Assembly (NCBI GenBank): GCA_963576735.1
Contig: OY755186.1
Span: forward strand, 12,511,970 to 12,575,969
Origin: Bedellia somnulentella
Lineage: Eukaryota > Arthropoda > Insecta > Lepidoptera > Bedelliidae
DNA length: 64,000 nucleotides
Reading direction: 5' to 3'
Shown here: in pieces, positions 1-11,509 of the stretch
Layout: every line of letters begins with the position of its first letter
Numbering within the stretch: the first letter of the stretch is position 1
Program-made: the position numbers and the translations under genes
The notes under the pieces: generated by a model
The model's database searches: none
What the model saw: the letters and a program-made list of their open reading frames with translations, nothing else
Told to the model about the DNA's origin: nothing

Positions 1-720
1 AGTAGCTATTGTAGCATTATTGATGACCATATATTAATATCAACAAATAGTTGCGCTCATATATTAATCTACTTGTGGTTGCTAACTGATAAAAGTTATT
101 TATTACGAATATCGTTATCAAACCCAGTAGTAGCTGTTATATTGCATATCTAACTGGATGCCATATTGCACTTCAACTCAAGTAGGTACTTATTTAATGT
201 GAATACATTCACATAGTCACACATACTCTTCCTATAGTTTGTAAAAGCTCGACTATAAAACTTGGCAATAAGAAAAAAAAACATTCCTAGGAAAGATAAT
301 TTGGAGGGTCATTGGTTCTTAACCAGAACAAGAAATACCTTCGGACATATACGAGGTTTACGGTGATACAGCACTTATATCTGATTACATCTTTGGTCCT
401 AACAGATGATCCCCCGTTAGAAACTCGGCTTGCTTCAACAGCTAAGGTAAAGTGAAAGAAGCCCTCAGCATTTGATTGCGGGAATCATAATATGGCACAA
501 GTAAATGGCATGGTCTTAGCACCCAAAAAAAACTGTATGCCACTTGCTGATGCCGCCTTGAGTATCGCTGGTCTAAGACGGAAGCAAGATAGAGGCAGAA
601 AACGATGGTTCTATGCTACTCTCGGCAACGATATTTCCCAACATTTAAGTAAATTATTAACTTTCTACTAAGAGACTGAATACATTTCAGACTTTTAGTA
701 GAAAGTAAAGCAACGATAGG
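1..720. other. Unassigned AT-rich flank
   Basis: No gene is supported here. The first 300 bases are AT-rich without recognisable structure. From about 490 a short plus-strand open frame runs to about 668, but it resembles no family I know. A 12-bp perfect inverted repeat (660-671 and 695-706, ACTTTCTACTAA and its complement) could form a hairpin with a 23-base loop; its meaning is unknown. Confidence 0.4.
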
Positions 721-721
721 C

Positions 722-935
722 TTCCTCACAGCCCATATATGTCCCCACCAAGGGGCTACCATATATAGGGCGATATGGCCATAGTCCACCACGCTGGCCA
801 ATTGCAGGTTGGCAGACTACCGTAATAGTAGCCGGGACCGACGGCTTAACGTGCCCTCCGAAGCACGGAATCATCTTAATTTTCGGATAATCAGGTGATT
901 CAAGCCTGGCAATATCCTTCTCAACTGGGTTAAAT
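722..935 (-). repeat. SINE-like fragment (family B)
   Basis: This stretch is closely similar to 6245-6480, sharing the blocks CAGCCCATATATGTCCCCAC and GGATAATCAGGTG. The second copy continues into a tRNA-like region, so this is probably a SINE fragment read on the minus strand. A third, inverted fragment lies at about 48225-48372. Family assignment is by internal comparison only. Confidence 0.6.
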
Positions 936-949
936 CTTAATTTGAATGT

Positions 950-1490
950 TTTTGTTCATGAAAACCTCATGTGGGGATTATTACTAATAAATAAAGAATA
1001 AATAAAGGAAAGAAAAATTTCGACACAGGCGGGAATCGAACCCGCGACCTCGGGTATACGCCCCCGTCGTCGCTCTGCCAATTGAGCTACCGTGTCAATG
1101 GCTGCCAGCGCGAAATTCTTCTATCCTTTGTTTCTTTTACACTTTTAAGTAGTGTTTGCGTTTCCTACCTCCGGATTTTTACTAATTCGGAAGGCCACTT
1201 GTCTTCCTCCACTGTCCTACTTCCGAAACCTCACATGGGGTTTTCATGAACAAAAACATTCAAATTATGTGATAGTTTGGCGTTCTCAACATTTGCATTC
1301 TATCTGAAAAGGTAGGGAACGCAAACACTACTTAAAAGTGTAAAAGAAACATAGGATAGAAGAATTTCGCGTTGGCAGCCATTGACACGGTAGCTTAATT
1401 GGCAGAGCGACGGGGGCGTATACCTGAGGCCGCGGGTTCGATTCCCGCCTGTGTCGAAATTTTTCTTTCCTTTATTTATTCTATATTTAT
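950..1490. repeat. Head-to-head pair of tRNA-like elements (inverted repeat)
   Basis: Two arms of about 170 bases (about 1003-1175 and 1305-1482) are inverted copies of each other at roughly 95% identity around a 130-base spacer. Each arm carries a tRNA-like module: minus strand about 1022-1097 and plus strand about 1383-1457. The module has an A-box-like TAGCTCAATTGGCAGAGC, a B-box GGGTTCGATTCCC and a 7-bp acceptor-like stem GACACGG/CTGTGTC. The anticodon arm does not fold into a proper five-pair stem, so these are tRNA-derived repeats and not tRNA genes. The flanking motif CCTCATGTGGGG recurs at about 36.9, 38.0, 39.0 and 57.4 kb. Confidence 0.7.
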
Positions 1491-1589
1491 GGGTTAAATC
1501 TAACAAATAAAATTTGTGAGGTTACCACCCCCCGGGGATAGGCTTACGTGGGTTTAAATAATAACTGTTCAAACAACAAGTTGTACCTA

Positions 1590-2440
1590 TGCCGTCCCTT
1601 CGGCAATTTTAAATTCTCGTGTGTATTTCTTTTGATCGTTAATAGGAAAGTTATTGAATTGTCTGTTGTGAGGTTGTGAGTCCATCGATATCATTTCATT
1701 CATTATATTAAATTTCATTTGTATTATATCTCTTTGATTTATATTAACTAACTTAACGTTGAATTTATCCCAAATGAGATTGTACTTGTACCTGAACTTG
1801 GTAAATCGATGGCAATAGCTCGACTTCCACACATCCCACTTATCTTGTATAGCCTCACGGACTATTGTTTTTAACTGATCGTTTGGTAGAGGCAGACATG
1901 GTTCTGTAATAGACCTGTGAACGGGAAATCCGATCCTCTTCTGGCCAATTCGTCTGCTGCATCATTGCAGCGTGATCCGCAGTGTCCTTTTATCCATTGA
2001 ATGGTAGTATCATTGATTTACCCTATCGCCGTTAGGGCTTTGTGACATTCATATATGAGCCCTGATTTGCAGTCATGGCTCATTAGGGCTTGTAGGACTG
2101 ATTTGCTGTCCGAGAGAATGCGAATTGGAAATTCTCTGATTTTCCTCGCTAATACTGCTTGGGCGGCGAGTGTGATTGCAAGGCATTCTGCCTGAAATAT
2201 CGAATTCCAGGTGCCCATTGGTTTAGCTGTTTTTATCTGCAGGTCTTCGGAGAATACACCCGCTCCTGTACCAGATTTAGTTTTTGAGCCGTCGGTGAAT
2301 ATCCTCACTTCCCTCTCATTTAGGCCCTCGTCCGGATTTTCCGACAGTTGTATTTTGTATTTCTTGTCGAAGAGAAATAGTTTAGGAATCCTGTCGTTCA
2401 CGGCCATATTCTTGGTGACTCATTCACCATCCTGCTAAGA
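1590..2440 (-). pseudogene. Non-LTR retrotransposon RNase H domain, broken
   Basis: The minus strand encodes an RNase H domain of the type fused to LINE reverse transcriptases of the I/R1/LOA groups. The catalytic blocks visible are FTDGSKTKSGTGAG (first Asp), AECLAI (Glu), LSDSKSVLQAL (second Asp) and WIKGHCGSRCNDAADELARRG-like residues for the C-terminal His/Asp. An in-frame TAA lies between the second and third blocks (near 2020), and the C-terminal tail (1590-1830) is a separate frame, so the copy is dead. No endonuclease or reverse transcriptase remains next to it. It differs from the LINE at 44.6-47.5 kb, which shows no RNase H. Confidence 0.8.
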
Positions 2441-3243
2441 ATTTTGGCGTGAGGTACTTTCTTGGTTTTCCATAGCTAGTTTGCATTTGGCCTCACAGCT
2501 GAGGTAGCAGCTTCTTATTTGATAAACAAGTGTAGTGGTGTTAAATTTAGCATTATTTCAAGGGCGGCGCGGCGGTGGGGGCGGTTCTCATACATCCCGT
2601 AGGATATAAGGGTTACAGTCATAGGTTCTAGTTCTGGATAGGGTATATACCTCTATGTCTGTTTATTTTTTGTGGCGGACTGACAATGTCACGTGAAATT
2701 CAGAAATATTAGTTAGCCCTGCCAACCCCTTCGGGGATATACGGCGTGAACGTTTAAGTAGAGAGTAACAAGATAATGTAGCTCTCGACCACATTAACTC
2801 GCATGGCTTTATTACTAAAAGTGCATAAACTAGGGAATTTCCAATCAAAATCAAAATAGCAGGAAACGTTTCATTTAATGTCTCGAAAATAAAGCGGTGC
2901 GGCGACCGTCTAGCAGAGCAGCTTTATTGCAACCACATTATAGTTCAAAATGTTCTTATGACTTTACGTAACAGATTTGTAGAATGAGTAGTAGCAAACT
3001 ATAAACACAGAACTGTAAAGACTTATATGCCGGCAAATTGTATAAAACTATGTGAAGAATTTTGAACCTTGGAGTGTAGTACAATTTGGCATCGCAACGG
3101 TGTGTGTCGCGTGCTGCCAGCATTTACATTTATCGGCCATATCTTTTTATTTTCATAATATTATTTATAGCTAAACTAGTCATTCACAATTGAGTGTCTG
3201 CAGTAAAAAACGCGGCATATTGTTTTAGATAGTGAAAACAATC
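2441..3243. other. Intergenic DNA upstream of SHPK
   Basis: No coding exon is visible. At about 2690-2760 there is a SINE tail fragment (TGCCAACCCCTTCGGGGATA, then CGGCGTGAACGTTT), which matches the tail of the tRNA-derived SINE at about 31.3 kb. The last few hundred bases should hold the SHPK promoter and 5' UTR, but I see no convincing TATA box or initiator to mark the start. Confidence 0.4.
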
Positions 3244-6200
3244 ATGGAAAAGAACTATATTTTGGGGATGGACATTGGGACAACTTCGGTTAAAGTTTGT
3301 GTATTGGATGCGAAAACAAAGGAAATAATAGCCGCGCAAACCAAGGATACATCAGCGAATATACCGAGCGATCAAGGGATCGAAGGGAACAAACAAGATG
3401 TACCTAAAATTGTATCTGCAGTTCATTATTGTGTATCCCGTCTCCCTCGGGAAGTGATAAAACACATCACTAGGATTGGTGTGTGCGGACAAATGCACGG
3501 AGTCTTGCTATGGCTAAACGGTGAAAAACGGTTTGTATTGTCTGCATTTAATTAGTGTTAAGGTTTGTTTTATCGCTATTAATGACTAAGTTGTAATAAG
3601 TAAAAAAAAACGAGTCATTCTGGGTCATTAGGTGTATGTATGGTGTAACTTGTGTCTCCTGACTTTAAAAGCAATAAGGAATGATCTAATCATGCTGTCA
3701 CTAGAAGTTATATATCATACACTGGATTAGCACTATCACTATCTTTTTTTAATACACATAAATAAGACATGAATCCGTCCGATAACAACGATATGAGTAT
3801 TAAGAGCAAAGAGTATGTTTTTCAGTCTTCCTATTATTTTTTGAAATGAAATTCAAGCAAATAAATAAATATTTAGCTACACTTTACATAAAAGAATAGC
3901 TGGCGTTTTATTAGCTACAAATTCAATAATAACTTACTTACTTTGTATAATGGATGTTCTTACTAAATGCGTTTGGAGTGGAAAGATAAAGATAAATATG
4001 ACATGTAAATTCGTAGGAATTCGGACATGTAAACAACATCATTGATTGACATTATTGTTTCTTGCTTAAATTAAAAATATTCTGGTTCTCTAACGTGGTG
4101 CGAGAACGTAGGCACGTAGGTAGAGGGGCCCACAGGAGACAAAAGAAAGGGTGTATCGTGATGGATATTAAACTAACTGCATTCAGAGTCCAATGGAAAA
4201 TTTGTGTGTGTCTTTTTTCATTTGATGAGAAATAAGTTGATAACAACAAAACATTTATTTATTAAATATAAAATAGAATTTCTGTGTAATGTCGGCTTAG
4301 AATAGCACTGCCTCATCTCTTCCAGTGGGTGAACCTGAGAGGCGACTAAGGGTATAAGAGCTTTATAAGGGATTTTTGGGCGATGCGGTTGGAGACCCAT
4401 CACCAACAACCTTTATTTTACCATCTTTTCTCCACTCAACTTTCAAATTAAATTTTATTTCCTTAGCTCTGGATACCTCTTATGGGGATTTTTAGCCGTG
4501 AGTACATATTTGTATATAATATAATAAATAACTCTATTACACCCAAAGTGAATGTATACGTATAAACGGATTTTGTCACTAATACAATCTCTACCAGACA
4601 ACTATTCCGGTACAACGGTTTCAACGGTGAATCAATAAATAAATACAGTCATGTAAGATAGATATATAATAAAATAAAGCCTAGTAGAATCTTAACTGCA
4701 GTGCAAGCACGAGCCGTGTTTAAACTAGATATCGCGTGGGATAAAGCAGCCATCTCTTACGCACTTACCTAGTATCGTATACTGCCATCTCATTCTAACC
4801 GTTATCGTGTCGATAAAATAGCGCTCGTGCTTGCCCTTCAGGGAGTGGTGAGTCAACTTGCTTAATTTCGACTTTCAGGAGTATCGTGAAGGTTGTAGGC
4901 TCTAGGTATCAAAAACGTATATCCTGTTTGTTCCTTCTGGAGGGATACATACATACATACATACATATACTCACGGCTGTAAATCCCTAGAAGGGGTAGC
5001 CAGAGCTAAGGAATTAGAAATTCCTCGGCCACTTTTGGAAAGTTGAGTGGGGAGAAGATGGTAAAATAAAGGTTGTTGGTGATGGGTCTCCAACCGCATC
5101 GCCCAAAAATCCCTTAAAAGCCCCAATACCGTTAGTCGCCTCTTACGTACACCCATCGGTAGAAACGGGGTAATGCTATTCTAAGCCGACACTACACGGC
5201 GTTCTGGAGGGATGTTGACCATAATGTGAGTTATCTTAGTTCTGGGTCACGTAGACCACTGATAAACAATCTCGAGGCGATCTATAAATCACTGTGATAC
5301 CTATATTCTCTACTGAGACCGCAGACAGACACCTACATAATTATAAAATTGTTCAGCATTCATGCGGAGGACCTACCAGCTCTTTTCACTATTGTTGTTT
5401 ATATTAATTATGTTTTATTATGTAAACGACGAAGAGATTTTTTTTTTTACTTTTTTAATCGAGATCTTATTTGTGGTGTTGAGGGTTACGTTTGACAAGT
5501 CTAGCGCAGTACTAGAAATTAAAAAGTTATAAATTGAATCACTGAATCACTGTTTATTCCATATTCTCTACATTTAGTTTAAAAAATACACATTTATTAT
5601 TATCTCATAGAAAACAAATCCATATTTTTCTAAATACTTACAGACCTCGTCATTAACGAACTTTTTATGCGTAATACTAGTGGGTAAATGGCATTGAATT
5701 TTCATTAATATATGTTATTTGCCTTTATTAGCAGCCTAAAAATACGCACGTTACACAAACGTTGTCGTGTATAATTAATTATTATGTCATTTCAAAATAT
5801 CTTCCAAGTGATTTATTGTCAGCGTTCGCTCTCGAAAATAAACGTAATGATCGCGTTTGTGTTATTTGCATTCACCTGTTACAATATTTTAGTACAATAG
5901 TATAATGCCATTAGATCATTAAGAAACTATTGTGCATATTATATCACAATGATTATCATTATTTAAAACAATTACGACAAATAAAACGGGTCTCAAAATA
6001 AGATAGATATTTTTAGCTTCTGAATTGGTAGGTTGAATAGATGGTATACATAGATTGGACTTTATTTGGCCTTTTTAGCCGGGCAGCAATTGATTATAAT
6101 TACTTAGAGCTATTGACGCATTAAATTTCACAGAACCTTCAAAAACGCATTTCTAAAATCTGGGTTTTTGAGCAAGCTTAGATTCATACAAACTATGCAA

Positions 6201-8473
6201 AGGATTACTGCTAAGGTACTAACTAAGCCGCCGTTTTTATAAATATCATCTCATCTCATCTCACAGCCCATATATGTCCCCACCAAGGGGCTCGAGCCTA
6301 CCCTATATAGGGCGATTTGGCCACAGTCCTCCACCACGCTGGCCAATAGCGGGTTGGCAGACTAACGACTACTTCCGTAATCCGAAGTACAGAATCATCT
6401 TAATTTTTGGATAATCAGGTGCTTCAAGCCTGCAATATCCTTCCAGACTGGGTTAAATCTTGCAGATTAAATTTGTAAAGTTTCTCCCCCCGGGGATCAA
6501 ACCCGAGACCTCCGTAGTTGAAACCAAACGCTTAAGCGCGAGACTACGGAGGCAATAAAATATAAATCTATATAACAGAAACCTTGATAGCTCAGTCAGT
6601 TCAGCTTCTGATGCAGTGGCATGGGATCAAATTCTGAATTGCGCATCTACTGAGTGTCTTTTTCAAGTGATATGTGTGGTTTGTTAATCAAAGTAGTTAA
6701 ATGAGGATATCACCATCATCATCAGCCTATAGACGTCCACTACTGGATATGACCTCCCCAAAGATCTTCACAACGACCGGTTCTGTGATGCATTTTCGTA
6801 AAAACCATAAGGGAGCAGGGTTTATGCCATAATCGCCGCGCTTTGCATGCGGGTTGACGATCGCAGTTAAAGGGGATAATGTAGGCCGCCAACACAAGGC
6901 AACGGAGGAGGATATACTCCGTGAGAACGTCCACATGGCTGAGTTATTGCCTATTATTTTTTCTGCAACTGTGTATTCTTATCGTATTAAGCAATGCTAT
7001 TCTGGCCCCCGTCACGTTCTATGATTCACTGTCCTGTCCAGGCATAAAAAATCCAGAAATTTGGTGCATTTTTCATACATAAGTAATCGGTATCTCTGCC
7101 ATTCCTTTAGGATGAAACTGACTTTCGGTGTAAACGATGAGTTTATGTAATAATAATCTAACGCAGAGCATATAATTATTTTATTGTCAGTTTAGTTCAA
7201 TTTTCTTATTCCCTGACATCCATAGTGGTCGCTTATCAACATAAATTTGGTAAATCTTTGTATACTACTAAATTATCATAATAGATGCACGTCAAATAGT
7301 CATACAAATAGTTCCAAAACTGAGAAAAAAATAGAACAAAGTCGTTTCATATGTTTATCAAATTGTTTCAGGTCTTGGGAAAAGGTAGAAAAAGAAGATG
7401 TCGTTATAAGATATGAAGCAGTTCGAGAAAATATGTCAGCTTTATACACGTGGCAGGACACCAGGTGCAAACCAGACTTTCTTGATTCTCTTCCGAAACC
7501 AGACTCGCACCTCGGATGTTACTCTGGCTACGGATGTGCAACTCTACTTTGGATGTTGAAAAATAAACCAGACAAGCTAAAAAAGTACAATTGCTCTGCA
7601 ACCGTACAAGATTTTGTCGTAGCTATGCTTTGTGATTTAGATAGACCGATTACGACTGATCAAAACGCTGCCAGTTGGGGATATTTCAACACAGAAAAAA
7701 ATGAATGGAATACCGAAATTTTAAGCTCCATAAACTTTCCCGTAAATTTGCTGCCTAAAGTTATAAAAAGTGGTCAGGTTGCCGGAACGTTGAAATCGTC
7801 TTGGAATGGGATACCCGAAGGAACTCCGGTATACGCAGCACTAGGAGACTTGCAATGCTCTATTCTGGCTACTTTAGAGAATAAACAAGATGCCGTTCTT
7901 AACATATCAACATCGGCTCAGCTCGGAATCGTCTCAGACCAAATATCCCACAAAGAATACAGTACTATCGAAAGCCTTCCTTACTTTCAAGACAATTATT
8001 TGTTAGTCGCAGCTTCTTTGAACGGTGGGAATGTCCTGGCCACGTTCGTTAAAATGTTGCAGCAATGGATGCTTGAATTCGGATTTCCGATTCCTCAATC
8101 GAAAGTTTGGGAGAAGTTAATCAAACTTGGTCTAGAAACCGAAGACTCTTCCATGAAAATCAACCCACTAATTTTGGGAGAACGGCACTCTCCGAACAGC
8201 AGAGCCTCAGTAGAAAATATTGATCTATCTAATATAAATTTAGGCAAAGTATTCAAATCTTTATGCGACAGTTTAATTGAAAATTTGCATTCAATGATGC
8301 CAAAAGACATCTTAAAAAATGCGAATATAAAGAGAATAGTAGGTAATGGTTCAGGATTGTCGAGAAACCCTGTACTGCAAAGAGCCGTAGAGCACTACTA
8401 TAGTTTACCATTAGAGTTCACTTCAGGGGGGGATGCTGCCCGGGGTGCGGCTATTGCAACCCTTATTTTATAA
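3244..8473 (+). CDS. SHPK: Sedoheptulokinase, two coding exons
   Basis: A FGGY-family carbohydrate kinase that phosphorylates sedoheptulose to sedoheptulose 7-phosphate, feeding the non-oxidative pentose phosphate pathway in the cytosol. Exon 1 is 3244-3530 and exon 2 is 7372-8473; donor GTTTGT and acceptor TTTCAG join in phase 2, making Arg-Ser-Trp-Glu and a protein of 462 residues (family about 480). Exon 1 carries the N-terminal ATP-binding motif MDIGTTSVKVCVLD and GVCGQMHGVLLW. Exon 2 carries YTWQDTRC, DQNAASWGYFNT, ALGDLQCS, VLNISTSAQLG, AASLNGGNVLATF, LGERH and the C-terminal GNGSGLSRNPVLQ, then GGDAARGAA. I chose the ATG at 3244 (context ACAATCATGG); an upstream in-frame GTG at 3232 has no support. 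The frame is intact with no broken motif. A polyadenylation signal AATAAA lies at 8526-8531. The 3.84-kb intron is full of repeats. Glycerol or xylulose kinase are less likely because the WQD and NAASWGYFNT blocks are typical of sedoheptulokinases. Confidence 0.93.
4283..4520 (+). repeat. SINE-like element, family A
   Basis: This copy runs from GTCGGCTTAGAATAGCACT to GCCGTGAGTACATA. The family consensus starts GCCGTGTAGTGTCGGCTTAG, has a B-box-like GGTTGGAGACCC in the middle and ends with GGGATTTATAGCCGTGAGTA followed by a (TATG)n tail. About 20 copies or fragments lie in this window on both strands. It sits in the SHPK intron. Confidence 0.75.
4703..4834. repeat. Possible MITE with 12-bp inverted ends
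   Basis: The ends GCAAGCACGAGC (4703-4714) and GCTCGTGCTTGC (4823-4834) are perfect inverted repeats around a 132-base unit. A related, diverged sequence occurs in inverse orientation at about 38.70-38.80 kb, sharing CAAGCACGAGCGCTATTTTA and CCACGCGATATCTAG. I found no clear target duplication, so the true ends may lie elsewhere. Confidence 0.45.
4947..5201 (-). repeat. SINE-like element, family A, with 12-bp target duplication
   Basis: A near full-length copy in reverse orientation, from the (ATAC)n tail to CACTACACGGCG. It is flanked by the exact direct repeat TTCTGGAGGGAT at 4935-4946 and 5202-5213. This fixes both ends of the element and shows insertion by target-primed reverse transcription. 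It lies in the SHPK intron. Confidence 0.85.
5214..6244. other. SHPK intron sequence
   Basis: About 1 kb of AT-rich intron DNA. I see no coding similarity and no repeat that matches other parts of the window. Confidence 0.4.
6245..6558 (-). repeat. tRNA-derived SINE, family B
   Basis: The right end read on the minus strand begins GCCTCCGTAGTCTCGCGCTT and has a B-box-like GGTTTGATCCCC, as expected for a tRNA-derived SINE head. The body matches 722-935. The left end has the short repeat CATCTCATCTCATCTCA, which may be the tail. It sits in the SHPK intron. Confidence 0.65.
6575..6955. repeat. Composite SINE fragments
   Basis: The left part (6575-6640) is tRNA-like (TAGCTCAGTCAGTTCAGC then GGGATCAAATTC). 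The right part contains CATCATCATCAGCCTATAGACGTCCACTACTGG-type sequence, a block I know from dispersed repeats of moths, then a GAGAACGTCCACATGGCTGAG end. The small open frames on its minus strand are repeat-derived and not genes. Confidence 0.5.
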
Positions 8474-9002
8474 ATATCTGCAATTTAAATTTTGCCGAAA
8501 ACATTTCTAATCCTACGTACATTTCAATAAAAATAGGACATTAATTTTTTATTTTAATTTTACGTGATGGCTTGTCAAAGTATCACGTAAGTACATACTA
8601 AATTATGAGTATGTATAGGTGGAATATGGACAGGGAGAGATGAAGAGATGATGAAGGCAGGGTCATCAGAATTAAACAAAGCACAGTGTTTAATGCTTAA
8701 CATTATTACAATATAATTAGAATTATAAGCTGTAGCCAGTTGCACTAGCTAATGTACGTGTCTACTTTTTGCCTCTTTTTCTTTGTAAATAAACTGTTTA
8801 GTACACGTCTGTGACCACTATTTATTATTCATTAATATATAGCATTTAATGATAAAACATTTAAATTGCATGTACGTCGGTTTTTTTTTTATGAAACTCA
8901 TGATAATTCGTCTGAAGTAGCGGATATTTAATATGTTTTCGCTATAATAAAATTAAAATACAATAATAAGCCCCAGGAAACACACGTAATATAATTCTTT
9001 TT
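8474..9002. other. SHPK 3' flank
   Basis: Contains the AATAAA at 8526-8531 (likely SHPK polyadenylation signal) and otherwise AT-rich DNA up to the left edge of the tandem array at about 9003. No gene is seen. Confidence 0.5.
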
Positions 9003-9226
9003 TAAATGGATTAAACCCATATCAAACAACATAAAATCAAATATGGAGACCTTTTGGACAGTTCTGCGGAATCCGTTGGCTGAAATAATATTAAGATAAT
9101 CTCCAAAATGTAGACGTTATACGAACTATTTATTTTATTAAGATGACTAGGTACCATAGGTAGGCAGAAATAAAACTTCTAAAGAACCATGTTTTTTTTA
9201 TATATACCTTCCAACTGTTCATTAAT

Positions 9227-9540
9227 GACGGCTTAGAATATTACTACCCTAGTTCTTCCCGTGGATGTTCTTAAAGAGGCGACTAAGGGTATTTCAGGGC
9301 ATAAAGTTCTCAGCCCTTACACCAATCCAAGGTCTGCCGTGCCGATGGATGCATGACCAGGACTGAGCCTGGTCGTTGGCGTATCGCCGCCCCGGTGCCG
9401 TTTCGGAGCCTAGAGAACTCCGGGTACTAAATAACTTTACCTATTCAAGCGGGACTCTGGCTAGGTGGACAGTAAATTTCCCTTGCTATTCTTGGGGCCG
9501 AAACATGTTTTTATAATAAAAATGAACATGGTGGCAGCGA
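9227..9540 (+). repeat. Unclassified repeat block in array unit
   Basis: Opens like SINE family A (CGGCTTAGAATATTACTACC to GGCGACTAAGGGTAT), then turns into a GC-richer segment (about 9300-9540) unlike anything else in the window, ending ATGGTGGCAGCGA. Copies lie at 16047-16360 and 23488-23801. It might be the 5' region of a LINE, but no coding sequence supports that. Confidence 0.4.
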
Positions 9541-10845
9541 TCTTGTCTGTCTGTCTGTCTGTATGTCCGTTCATCACGTTAATTCTACCGGACCGATCTT
9601 AATCAAATTTGGCATGAATGTAGGTTATATACACCTGGCCAACATATAGGATATAATTTATCCCGGATTTCGCAAGGGTTCTCACAGGAGCATAAAAAAA
9701 CATAACTTTTATATGGTTCCCCATATTAACACGATTAATTTTTTCATCGACCGACTTTATCGGACTCTTCATTAATAGTCTTTTTGGAAAAAATAAGGGT
9801 TTCATCCATTTTCATCAAAATAATTGTCCATTTAATTGTTTGTCAATAGTATAACTACTAGATATATAGGATATCACAAATTTGAGACTTACACAAATGT
9901 CTGCGTGGCGTAGCGGTATACCGTTTGGTAAACACGAAGTACGAAAGTTTTTTGCTTTTGTGTTAGGTTAGAATAATAGGATGCACTAATCCTTCTTTTT
10001 CACATTCAACTATGCGAATATGTATAAATAAAGATAATTGAAAGTATATTGTATGAATTTTGCGTATCCATTTGGTAGGTTTGAGAATATGTTTATAGCT
10101 TTTGTTTTTTTAACTATTTTTAACTAATATTCTCATAGATATATTATGTTTTACTTACGCATAAATTAATATTCTGTTTAAGCCTCAGAATGCATAGTTT
10201 GTAAATAATAGTAAATATCTCAATGTTAATTCAGTAACGCTATCTGTTGACCGATGATTGCAATCTCTCACACATCACCAACAGTCAGTGTAGGGGGCAG
10301 CACCGGGTCGCCAAACTGCTATCCATACTTACTCAAGATATTTTCATTTTTGAACGTAGAAACTTGGTTACAAAATGGTTTGTTTCATTTTTCTTATGAA
10401 CAATTAAAAAGGTTTTTTGGAACTCATCCCCTAAGAGATTGAAATATATTATACATATTTTTGATCTATAAATACAATGTATCTAGAAATTTGAATCTTG
10501 ATGCGATTGACTGATATAACAACTACAAAAAGAAATGTATGAAATTCATCCATCAATCAATCATGAGAATATACTAACGGCTATAAATCCCAAAAAAGGG
10601 TAGCCACAGCTCCAGAGATAGTAATTCTTTATCCACTTTTGGAAGTTGAATGGGGTCCGTCCAACTGCATCGCCCAATAATCACTTAAAAAGTCTCAATG
10701 TTCTTTATATCTATTACAACGCCCACGGGAATATAAATACAAAAAAACAGAAGTTAGTGTAGTTAGATAGTGTTTTGGTATTTTGGATGTAAACTGTATG
10801 CAAAAAATGTAGTCCACGCGGACGTAGTCGCGGGCAAAAAGCTAG
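9541..10845 (+). mobile_element. Helitron-like element (Lep1 type), 5' truncated, copy 1
   Basis: The 3' end has the hairpin GTCCACGCGGAC followed by GTCGCGGGCAAAAAGCTAGT, which ends in CTAG as Helitrons do and matches the lepidopteran Lep1-type non-autonomous Helitron end. The 5' terminus is missing here because copy 1 lacks the 622-base segment. A decayed family A SINE (about 10568-10735) lies inside it. It encodes no Rep/helicase, so it is non-autonomous. Confidence 0.65.
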
Positions 10846-11479
10846 TTGATAATAAGAAGTGTGTATTTCGCACTTCATATGCATGTAAAATGTAGGGTAC
10901 CTTGTAGTTGTAGGGTAAATTGATTTTTGTACGTATTACCATTTAAAACGTTAGGCGATAGATACATATTGTTTAGATTGTAATAATCTGAGATAAATAG
11001 TAGGGTGAATTTACTTTTGTTTGACTGGCACCGACTCAAAAATTAATTTAAGAGAATTGTAATATTTAGGTAGGTTGAACTGACGCGTGTGGAATAAAGA
11101 AATTGCTAAGGTTTTATCACAGTACTCATATTCAATTAAAAAACTTATTTCGTACTTTTTAGTACTAGATTGTTTATTTTTGGTTGTTTTTCCAAGTATG
11201 AAGTTGGTTTTCTTTTTGTTAAAAATTATTTTATTTTACGAGTTTTAGAGATGGGTAGACCTGGCAAATATGCCTCTCTGATGAGGAAGCGACGGTTACT
11301 GTATTATTCTTCGTATTTCCGGTATTTCTATTATAGTACGATATTAAATAGGCTCAACCATATGTAACCTTACATTGTTCTTAAAATCCTTCGAAAGGCG
11401 ATGGTCTACAATTCTACATCTCAAGAAAGACTCAAACGTTCACGCCAAATATCCCTGAAGGGGTTAGCAGAGGTAGTAA

Positions 11480-11505
11480 TTTATTTTATTTTATTTTATT
11501 TTATT
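11480..11505 (+). repeat. (TTTTA)n microsatellite
   Basis: A short run of TTTTA-type repeats sits at the border between a SINE tail fragment (GTTCACGCCAAATATCCCTG, about 11435-11475) and the LINE fragment that follows. It recurs in the other two array copies. Confidence 0.7.
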
Positions 11506-11509
11506 ATCG

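Noticed and set aside
1022..1457. Two true tRNA genes
   Set aside because: A- and B-box-like sequences and an acceptor-like stem are present, but no proper anticodon stem forms and both are embedded in an inverted dispersed repeat.
3232..3243. Upstream in-frame GTG as the SHPK start
   Set aside because: Eukaryotic starts are nearly always ATG, and the ATG at 3244 has good context and gives a family-like N-terminus.
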